NCBI GenBank assembly: GCA_945870015.1
Contig: CAMBQS010000187.1
Span: 1-6,909 of the forward strand
Origin: Desulfocicer vacuolatum DSM 3385
Lineage (GTDB): Bacteria; Desulfobacterota; Desulfobacteria; Desulfobacterales; SURF-7
Direction of reading: 5' to 3'
DNA: 6,909 nt
Within the stretch, counting starts at the first letter, position 1. Each line of letters opens with the position of its first letter. The position numbers and the translations under genes were made by a program. Below the pieces are notes generated by a model that had not been told where the DNA came from, did no database searches, and saw nothing but the letters and a program-made list of their open reading frames with translations. Below, in pieces: positions 1 to 5,970 of the stretch.

Positions 1-1962
1 CATGGACCGCAAATCAGGAGCATATGTCAGAAACTCGACCATGGGAACTTCCGCCTTGATTACCTGGTATTTGCCTGCGGTATCCATCCCGAGAACACGG
101 CCACGTCGACTGTTCAGATCACCCATGATATCCCCCATAAAATCATCGGGCGTGGTGATATCCACTTTCATGATCGGTTCCAGCAACACTGGCTTGGCTT
201 CAACAGCAGCCTTTTTAAAGGCCAGAGCGCCTGCGATTTTAAACGCCATTTCTGAAGAATCAACTGCATGAAAAGATCCATCATCCAGTGTTACCCTGAA
301 ATCAACACAAGGAAAACCAGCCAGAACCCCTTTGGAGCATGTCTCAAGGATACCTTTTTCAACTGCGGGTATATAATTTCTCGGCACTGAACCACCTACT
401 ATCGCATCAACAAATTCAAATCCCTTTCCTCGTGGAAGCGGTTCCATCTGGATCCAGCAATCGCCGAATTGACCGTGCCCGCCCGATTGTTTTTTATGTC
501 TTCCCTGAACCCTGACTTTTTTCTTGATGGTTTCACGGTAAGGAACTTTCGGGGTTTTCAGGTTTACTTCCACATTAAACTTTCGTTTCAATTTTTCAAT
601 GGTTGCTTCAATATGAACCTGTCCCAGTCCGGATAACAGAATTTCACTTGTTTCAGAATTCCGTTGCAGTTTCAAGGAGGGGTCCTCTTCCTTGATTTTG
701 GTCAGCGAAATATAAATCTTGTCTTCGTCCCCCTTTGCCTTGGACTCCAGGGCAAAAGTGATTAAAATGGGAAGCGGTTCTGCACATTTATATTGTATTT
801 TTTTGCGATCATCACACAGGGTATCGCCTGTTGTGGTTTCTTTTAATTTTGCAACGGCAACGATCGATCCCGGAACAGCCCCTGAAGCGGGTTTCTGCTC
901 CTTTCCGTTGATATACAGTAATTGATTAAAACGTTCCTTTGCATCTTTGGTAGTATTAAAAAAATTTCCATCAGACCCAAGGGTTCCGGATACAACCCTG
1001 AAAATGGACAACCTCCCGGCATAGGGATCGGCAACTGTCTTAAAAACAAAGGCAGAAAACGGATCATCCGGCTTTACCATAACCTCATTTTTGCCGGAAG
1101 CATCCAGGGCAGGCCACTCCTTACGATCCAGTGGAGAAGGCAAACAGCCGATCATAAAATCACAGAGAAGGTCTACGCCGATATTTTTCATGGATGAACC
1201 GCAGAGAACCGGTACAAAAAGTCTTTCCCGGATTCCTTTTTTCAACGCTCCCTTTATCTCTTCATCTGTCAGGGTTTCGCCTTCCAGATATTTCTCAACC
1301 AGTGCATCATCAGCTTCCGCAATATTTTCAATAAAGGCTTCCCGTTCTGCTTCAACCTGATCCTGAAGGTCTGAAGGGATACTGCATGACGATGCTTTTC
1401 CGTTTCCGTCATATGTATATGCTTTCATGGAAATCAGATCAACGACGCCCTTGAAATCCGCTTCCAACCCAATGGGGATCTGCGTAATAATCGGTTTGAG
1501 ACTGAATGTTTTTTCTGCATCCTGAAAAGCCCGGAAAAAATCCGACCGTTCTCGATCCAGTTTATTGATAAAAATCATGCAGGGAAGATTATATTGTTCT
1601 GCATAAAGCCAAGCCTGTTCGGTTTGAACTTTGATACCATCAACGCCGTCAATTAAAAATACTGCGCAATCCGCCGCCTGCATGCTGCTTTTTGTGTCAG
1701 AAAAAAAATTGGAGTCTCCCGGGGTGTCGATAAGGCTTATGGTGTGTTTTTTCCATGGAAACTGAGCAAAACCACTGCTGATGCTGGTCGTTCTCTTCAA
1801 TTCTTCGGGTTCAAAATCCATAACCGTATTGCCGTCTTCAACTCTTCCGATCCGGGTTGTGAGACCGGCGTTAAAGAGCATTACTTCTGCAAGTGAAGTT
1901 TTACCTGCTCCACCGTGCGCGACCAGTACGACGTTTCTTAATTTTTCTGCAATATCTTTCAT
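1..1962 (-). CDS. fusA2: Elongation factor G paralogue (EF-G2 / FusA2-like translational GTPase), 3' end cut by window edge
   Basis: This is a GTPase of the EF-G family that would act on the ribosome in the cytoplasm. The frame is open for 654 codons from ATG at 1962 to the left edge. It stops in the domain V motif DLRSM, so about 30-40 residues are missing. Visible parts are: G1 at residues 15-23 (AHGGAGKTS), switch I near 57-63 (RTTSISS), G3 at 79-83 (DTPGD), G4 NKLD at 133-136, G5 CGSS at 254-257, domain II about 280-375, domain III about 390-460, domain IV about 475-590 with GGHGQFGD near 490 and the tip-loop H565, and domain V from about 590. The His that normally follows DTPG is Asp83, and the switch I Thr of RGIT is Ser60. 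These point to an EF-G paralogue rather than the canonical translocase, which usually sits in the str operon. A good ribosome binding site supports the start. The family call is firm, but the exact role (translocation, recycling, stress) cannot be read from the sequence. Confidence 0.93.
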   Translation of the reverse strand, partial: MKDIAEKLRNVVLVAHGGAGKTSLAEVMLFNAGLTTRIGRVEDGNTVMDFEPEELKRTTSISSGFAQFPWKKHTISLIDTPGDSNFFSDTKSSMQAADCAVFLIDGVDGIKVQTEQAWLYAEQYNLPCMIFINKLDRERSDFFRAFQDAEKTFSLKPIITQIPIGLEADFKGVVDLISMKAYTYDGNGKASSCSIPSDLQDQVEAEREAFIENIAEADDALVEKYLEGETLTDEEIKGALKKGIRERLFVPVLCGSSMKNIGVDLLCDFMIGCLPSPLDRKEWPALDASGKNEVMVKPDDPFSAFVFKTVADPYAGRLSIFRVVSGTLGSDGNFFNTTKDAKERFNQLLYINGKEQKPASGAVPGSIVAVAKLKETTTGDTLCDDRKKIQYKCAEPLPILITFALESKAKGDEDKIYISLTKIKEEDPSLKLQRNSETSEILLSGLGQVHIEATIEKLKRKFNVEVNLKTPKVPYRETIKKKVRVQGRHKKQSGGHGQFGDCWIQMEPLPRGKGFEFVDAIVGGSVPRNYIPAVEKGILETCSKGVLAGFPCVDFRVTLDDGSFHAVDSSEMAFKIAGALAFKKAAVEAKPVLLEPIMKVDITTPDDFMGDIMGDLNSRRGRVLGMDTAGKYQVIKAEVPMVEFLTYAPDLRSM

Positions 1963-2156
1963 TTAAACTCCTCTCGAATAAAAATGTCAGTCATGTCACA
2001 GGAAAAAACAATATGCTGTCAAATCTAATACAGCTATATTGTTTGACTGAAAAAATCAAGCGCTAATGTGACTTTTACCCCTTACAAAAATAGACGATTC
2101 AACAGGGAAAAATGCAACAAACCGAATCAGATAAAGAATGAAAAATCATGGCCGTT
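1963..2156 (-). promoter_or_regulatory. Intergenic spacer between tlyA and the EF-G paralogue, probable promoter region
   Basis: This 194-bp AT-rich stretch is the only sizeable non-coding gap, so transcription of the EF-G paralogue may start here. Two weak candidates are visible on the minus strand. One is an exact TTGACA hexamer at 2022-2017, but the sequence 17-18 nt downstream is a poor -10 (GTGACA/TGACAT). The other is an extended -10-like TGTATTAG with TATTAG at 2030-2025 and TTTTCA at 2053-2048 as a 4-of-6 -35. Neither is convincing. I see no strong GC-rich hairpin with a T-tract after the tlyA stop, so read-through from the upstream operon remains possible. No tRNA, riboswitch or small ORF with a good ribosome binding site was recognised. 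Confidence 0.35.
1968..1973 (-). promoter_or_regulatory. Ribosome binding site of the EF-G paralogue
   Basis: The minus strand reads GAGGAG followed by TTTAA and then ATG at 1962. This is a strong Shine-Dalgarno match with 5-nt spacing, and it fixes the start of the EF-G paralogue. Confidence 0.8.
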
Positions 2157-2909
2157 TCAACCTTCAGAGTCTTTTTTCTGCAAATGAATCAGAAATTCCT
2201 TATTTCCTTTGGGGCCAAGGATAGGGGAGGGGATTACTGTCCCGGCTGTAAGCCCGATTCCATCAAAAAAAGTTATCAACTCCTGTATGACCAGACAATG
2301 ATCTTCCGGATTCCGGACCACACCGCCTTTACCGACTTTTCCCTTACCGATTTCAAATTGTGGTTTTATCAGCGCAATAATGTCCCCTTTATTTTTCATG
2401 AATTTTAATACAGCCGGGATAACAATACGGAGTGAAATAAAGGAGACATCGATCGTCACCAGATCGATCGGTACGGGAAGGGCATCTGAAGACAGGTCCC
2501 GGATATTGGTTCGTTCCATCACGATAACTCGGGGATCTGTCCGGAGTTTCCATGCAAGCTGTCCATAGCCCACATCTACAGAAAAAACAGTTTTGGCACC
2601 CTTTTGAAGAAGGCAGTCGGTAAATCCTCCTGTGGAAGCGCCGACATCCAGACAGACCATTCCTTCCGGGTGGATGTGAAAACCGGATAACCCCTCCAGC
2701 AGCTTGAATCCGCCCCGACTGACAAAAGGCAATTCCTCGATTATCTCAATATTCGAATCCGGATGGACGATTGTTCCCGGTTTATCCACCTTTTTGTTGT
2801 CAACCATCACCTTTCCAGCCATGATCAATGATTTCCCTCGCTGGCGGCTGGAAACAAGCTGTTTTTCAAAAAGAACCAGATCCAATCTTTTTCGGTTTAC
2901 AGAGGGCAT
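2157..2909 (-). CDS. tlyA: TlyA family rRNA (cytidine-2'-O)-methyltransferase with S4 domain
   Basis: This 250-residue protein is a cytoplasmic SAM-dependent RNA methyltransferase. Family members methylate the ribose 2'-OH of cytidines in 16S and/or 23S rRNA. An S4 RNA-binding domain covers about residues 7-65 (KRLDLVLFEKQLVSSR onward). It is followed by the linker RGGFKL and an FtsJ/RrmJ-like Rossmann domain. The SAM-binding loop is DVGASTGGFTD at 88-98. The likely K-D-K-E catalytic tetrad is K69, D154 (in TIDVSFISL), K182 (in LIKPQFE) and E238 (in NKEFL). Length is normal for the family. The ATG lies inside the last codons of dxs, giving a 13-bp overlap. The only purine-rich site is a weakly placed GGAAGAA 11 nt upstream, so translation is probably coupled to dxs. 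Homologues are often labelled haemolysin A, but nothing in this sequence suggests a secreted or membrane protein. Whether it modifies one or both rRNAs cannot be told. Confidence 0.94.
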   Translation of the reverse strand: MPSVNRKRLDLVLFEKQLVSSRQRGKSLIMAGKVMVDNKKVDKPGTIVHPDSNIEIIEELPFVSRGGFKLLEGLSGFHIHPEGMVCLDVGASTGGFTDCLLQKGAKTVFSVDVGYGQLAWKLRTDPRVIVMERTNIRDLSSDALPVPIDLVTIDVSFISLRIVIPAVLKFMKNKGDIIALIKPQFEIGKGKVGKGGVVRNPEDHCLVIQELITFFDGIGLTAGTVIPSPILGPKGNKEFLIHLQKKDSEG

Positions 2910-4786
2910 TTTTTTAACAGTTCTTCCGCAGCCTGAACAATGGAAGCAGCATCAATGTGATACTTTGATCGTAGCAGATCCTGGGGACCGTGTGTGACAA
3001 AGGTATCTTCGATCCCGATTCTTTTCATATAAAATCCGGTAATTCCGGAATCGGACAAACACTCCAGCACGGCGCTGCCGAATCCGCCCTGAAGCATATG
3101 CTCTTCGACGGTAATAATCCGGGGTATCTGTTCCGCCATCCGGCAAATCAATTCAGAATCAAGGGGTTTGACAAACCGGCAATTGACAACGGAAACATGA
3201 AGCCCCCTTTGTTTTAAAATCTGTTCTGCTTCCTGGGCGTCTGAAACACATCTTCCGATGGCCAGGAGCAATAGATCATTGCCCTGGGATAAAATTTCAG
3301 CTTTTCCGATTTCAAGTGGAGCGGGATCTTCGTCAAGACAGACGCCAAGACCTTTGCCACGCGGATACCGAAATGCAATCGGTCCGGGATAGGCGATTGC
3401 CGTGACAATCATCCGGCTGAGCTCATTTTCATCCTTTGGCGCCATCACAACCATATTTGGAATGCTTCTGAGGTAGGAAAAGTCAAACAGGCCATGATGG
3501 GTTGCCCCGTCTTCACCGACAATACCACCCCGGTCTATGGCAAAAACAACCGGCAATGATTCCAGGCAGACATCGTGCAGGATCTGATCATATCCACGTT
3601 GTAAAAAACTGGAATAAATGGCAACAACCGGTTTAAATCCTTCGGTGGCCATGCCGGCGGCAAAAGTAACTCCATGCTGTTCGGCAATTCCCACATCATA
3701 AAACCGGTCCGGAAACTTCTGTGCAAACTCGACCAGACCGGTTCCCTCCGGCATGGCAGCGGTTACTGCAACCACTTTTTGATTCATTTCCGCCATTTTA
3801 ACCATGGTTTTTCCAAATATATCCGTATAGGCAGGAATCGGACTCTGGCTTCCCCTGCATACCCCGGTTTCAATCTCAAAGCTGCCAATACCATGAAAAT
3901 AAACCGGATTCTTTTCAGCCGGAGGATATCCTTTCCCTTTTTTGGTCATCACATGCAGAAGAACCGGCTCGTTGATGCTCCGAATATTCTCCATGATTTT
4001 TATCATGTGCTCAAGATTATGGCCATTGATCGGGCCGAAATATTCAAAATTAAAGGCTTCAAACAGCATTCCCGGCGTGACAAAAGCCTTGAATGACTCT
4101 TCAGAACGTTTTGCAAACTGATAGATGTCATCACCAATCTTAGGAAGATTTCGTAAAAACTCTCCAAATTCTTTTCTCAATTCCTGTAAGTATTTTGCAG
4201 AAAATTTCCGGCTGAGAAATGAGGACAATGCGCCGACATTGTGTGTAATGGACATATCATTATCATTCAGCACAACAATGAGATCCTTGTCTTTATGTGT
4301 ATCTCCGGCCTGGTTCAATCCTTCAAAAGCAATCCCGGCAGTCATGGAGCCATCTCCAATCACTGCGATGACCTTATTTTTTTCATTTTTTAATTGTTTG
4401 GCACAGGCAATACCAAGTCCGGCTGAAATGGAAGTGCTGCTGTGTCCTGTGGAAAAGGCATCAAATGGGCTTTCACTGATCCTTGTAAAACCGGACAGGC
4501 CTTCATATTTCCGAAGCGTATGAAACTGGCGTCTTCGTCCGGTAAGGAGCTTGTGTGCATAGGACTGATGCCCGACATCCCAGATCAACTTATCATCCGG
4601 CATATCAAATACATAATGAAGAGCAATGGTCAGTTCAACCACTCCGAGGCTGGACGCAAGATGTCCTCCATTAATTGAAACAACATCAACAATGGTTTTC
4701 CGAATCTCTTTTGCAAGCCTTCCAAGTTCATTAATATCAAGGTGCTTTATATCTTTTGGGGATTCAATTTTTTCCAGTATGCCCAC
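2897..4786 (-). CDS. dxs: 1-deoxy-D-xylulose-5-phosphate synthase
   Basis: This thiamine-diphosphate enzyme condenses pyruvate and glyceraldehyde 3-phosphate to 1-deoxy-D-xylulose 5-phosphate with loss of CO2. It is the first step of the MEP isoprenoid pathway and also feeds thiamine and pyridoxal synthesis. The 629 residues match the usual full length. Conserved sites are H42 (GGHLASSLG), H73 (WDVGHQSYAHK), the STGHSSTS segment at 112-119, the ThDP/Mg motif GDGSMTAG from 144 with N174 (LNDNDMSI), the catalytic E369 in DVGIAEQHG, and H430 in DGATHHG. The three transketolase-type domains span about 1-310, 318-485 and 495-629. The start is GTG at 4786, since no ATG is placed correctly. It is preceded by a purine-rich AAAGGG 6 nt away and begins in the expected family position. 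The gene lies 17 bp after ispA and overlaps tlyA by 13 bp. Confidence 0.97.
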   Translation of the reverse strand: MGILEKIESPKDIKHLDINELGRLAKEIRKTIVDVVSINGGHLASSLGVVELTIALHYVFDMPDDKLIWDVGHQSYAHKLLTGRRRQFHTLRKYEGLSGFTRISESPFDAFSTGHSSTSISAGLGIACAKQLKNEKNKVIAVIGDGSMTAGIAFEGLNQAGDTHKDKDLIVVLNDNDMSITHNVGALSSFLSRKFSAKYLQELRKEFGEFLRNLPKIGDDIYQFAKRSEESFKAFVTPGMLFEAFNFEYFGPINGHNLEHMIKIMENIRSINEPVLLHVMTKKGKGYPPAEKNPVYFHGIGSFEIETGVCRGSQSPIPAYTDIFGKTMVKMAEMNQKVVAVTAAMPEGTGLVEFAQKFPDRFYDVGIAEQHGVTFAAGMATEGFKPVVAIYSSFLQRGYDQILHDVCLESLPVVFAIDRGGIVGEDGATHHGLFDFSYLRSIPNMVVMAPKDENELSRMIVTAIAYPGPIAFRYPRGKGLGVCLDEDPAPLEIGKAEILSQGNDLLLLAIGRCVSDAQEAEQILKQRGLHVSVVNCRFVKPLDSELICRMAEQIPRIITVEEHMLQGGFGSAVLECLSDSGITGFYMKRIGIEDTFVTHGPQDLLRSKYHIDAASIVQAAEELLKKCPL

Positions 4787-4792
4787 TTAATT

Positions 4793-4798
4793 CCCTTT
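4793..4798 (-). promoter_or_regulatory. Ribosome binding site of dxs, supporting a GTG start
   Basis: In the 17-bp ispA-dxs gap the minus strand reads GGGGGAAAGGGAATTAA directly before GTG. AAAGGG sits 6 nt from the start codon. This supports GTG at 4786 as the dxs start. Confidence 0.6.
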
Positions 4799-4803
4799 CC
4801 CCC

Positions 4804-5703
4804 TTATTTTTTTCGTTCAATCACATAACGTGCAATCGCGCGCAAAGGTTCCGCTTCCTTATCAAACATTTCCAAAGTCTTTACTGCACTTTCTATTAGT
4901 GTCGCTGCAAATTGCTTTGAAGCGGATAAACCAATAAGGGCGGGGTAGGTTGACTTATCACGATCGTGATCCGTACCAACTGCTTTGCCCATAAAATCCG
5001 AATCCCCTTCGATATTGAGGATATCATCTGTGACCTGAAAGGCCAGACCAATGTTGTGCCCATATTCCAGCAATTTTGCAATCTGTAACTCATTCCCTCC
5101 TCCCAAAACAGCTCCTGAATAGATAGACGTCTCTATCAGCGCACCTGTTTTTGCCAGATGAAGCTGTTTGAGTTCTTCCAGTTCCAGTTTTTTCCCTTCC
5201 GATAAAATATCCAGCATCTGACCGGCAATCATTCCTTTGTATCCTGCTGCAACAGCAATCCGGTGGATGATATCCAGTCTTTTTACAACATCTTCTTTAG
5301 ACAGATCGCTATTATTCCGGGAAAGCACTTGAAAGCCCAGTGTCAGCAGGGCATCACCGGTTAATATAGCGGTTGCCTCATCAAATGCAATATGACAGGT
5401 TGGTTTTCCTCTCCGCAAATCATCATTATCCATTGCCGGCAAATCATCATGGATAAGAGAATAGGTGTGTATCATTTCAATGGCACATGCTGTTTTCAGA
5501 CATTTTTCCATTTTTCCACCGACCACCTCACAAGCGGAAATGCACAATATCGGTCTGAGTCTTTTGCCGCCTGCCGTTGTGGAGTAATTCATGGCGGAAA
5601 CAATACGGGATGACAGGCCGGATGAATCATTGGTAATGATTTCATCCAGCATCCTGTTAATGATCGCCTGTTTTTCGCCTAAATACTTTTTCAGATTAAA
5701 CAT
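4804..5703 (-). CDS. ispA: Short-chain (E)-prenyl diphosphate synthase, farnesyl diphosphate synthase type
   Basis: This soluble enzyme adds isopentenyl diphosphate units to dimethylallyl/geranyl diphosphate, giving farnesyl or possibly geranylgeranyl diphosphate. The 299 residues match bacterial IspA. Visible features are GGKRLRP at 45-51, the first Asp-rich motif DDLPAMD at 86-92 followed by DDLRRGKPT, K185-T186 in LAKTGALI, the second Asp-rich motif as DDILN at 226-230, and the downstream DKSTYPAL at 249-256. The residues before the first motif, HTYSLIH, include Y81 and S82, and closely resemble E. coli IspA (HAYSLIH), which makes the C15 product. The DDxxxxD spacing is the bacterial type II form, shared by bacterial C20 synthases, so product length is not certain. 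The third acidic position of the second motif is Asn. A clear AAGGA precedes the ATG. The neighbouring dxs supplies the C5 pathway. Confidence 0.93.
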   Translation of the reverse strand: MFNLKKYLGEKQAIINRMLDEIITNDSSGLSSRIVSAMNYSTTAGGKRLRPILCISACEVVGGKMEKCLKTACAIEMIHTYSLIHDDLPAMDNDDLRRGKPTCHIAFDEATAILTGDALLTLGFQVLSRNNSDLSKEDVVKRLDIIHRIAVAAGYKGMIAGQMLDILSEGKKLELEELKQLHLAKTGALIETSIYSGAVLGGGNELQIAKLLEYGHNIGLAFQVTDDILNIEGDSDFMGKAVGTDHDRDKSTYPALIGLSASKQFAATLIESAVKTLEMFDKEAEPLRAIARYVIERKK

Positions 5704-5707
5704 GCTG

Positions 5708-5712
5708 TCCTT
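5708..5712 (-). promoter_or_regulatory. Ribosome binding site of ispA
   Basis: The minus strand reads AAGGA, then CAGC, then ATG at 5703, within the 27-bp xseB-ispA gap. The spacing is slightly short but the match is good. It supports the start. Confidence 0.65.
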
Positions 5713-5730
5713 ATGGAGAGGGCAGGGGAA

Positions 5731-5970
5731 TTATGATTCATCCGTTGTATCGGAAACAAACGGTTCTTCATCGATTTCACCGGTTTGATCCTTTAGCAAG
5801 ATGGTTATTTTTCGTTCAATTTCATCCAGTTTTGAAGTGCATGATTTACTCAGTTTTACACCCTCTTCAAATTTGGCAAGGGCTTTCTCCAGAGAGAGAT
5901 CACCGGATTCAAGATCTTCGACAATCTGCTCAAGTTGCTTTAATGATTCCTCAAACGTCTTCTTTGACAT
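5731..5970 (-). CDS. xseB: Exodeoxyribonuclease VII small subunit
   Basis: This is the small subunit of exonuclease VII, which degrades single-stranded DNA from both ends to short oligonucleotides together with XseA. The 79-residue product starts MSKKTFEESLKQLEQIVEDL, continues with the typical ESGDLSLEKALAKFEEGVKL, and ends in an acidic tail from about residue 63. The length and the two-helix layout fit the family. The frame is open upstream to an ATG at 6039. The start at 5970 is preferred because the family begins there, an AAGGAG lies 9 nt upstream, and the longer form would overlap xseA by 89 bp. With the chosen start the overlap with the 3' end of xseA is 20 bp, consistent with translational coupling of two subunits of one complex. 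Confidence 0.93.
   Translation of the reverse strand: MSKKTFEESLKQLEQIVEDLESGDLSLEKALAKFEEGVKLSKSCTSKLDEIERKITILLKDQTGEIDEEPFVSDTTDES

Noticed and set aside
2095..2156. Rho-independent terminator after tlyA
   Set aside because: Only weak inverted repeats are present (a 4-bp ATGA/TCAT stem and a 5-bp GATTC/GAATC pair with a long loop). There is no GC-rich stem followed by a T-tract.
2157..2909. Haemolysin role for the TlyA protein
   Set aside because: The S4 domain, SAM loop and K-D-K-E tetrad show an RNA methyltransferase. There is no signal peptide or membrane segment.
3674..4096. 140-codon plus-strand open frame
   Set aside because: It is antisense to the highly conserved dxs coding sequence, has no family features and is best explained as a by-product of codon use.
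4125..4523. 132-codon plus-strand open frame
   Set aside because: It lies antisense to the N-terminal domain of dxs, including the thiamine-diphosphate site, and its translation is not protein-like.
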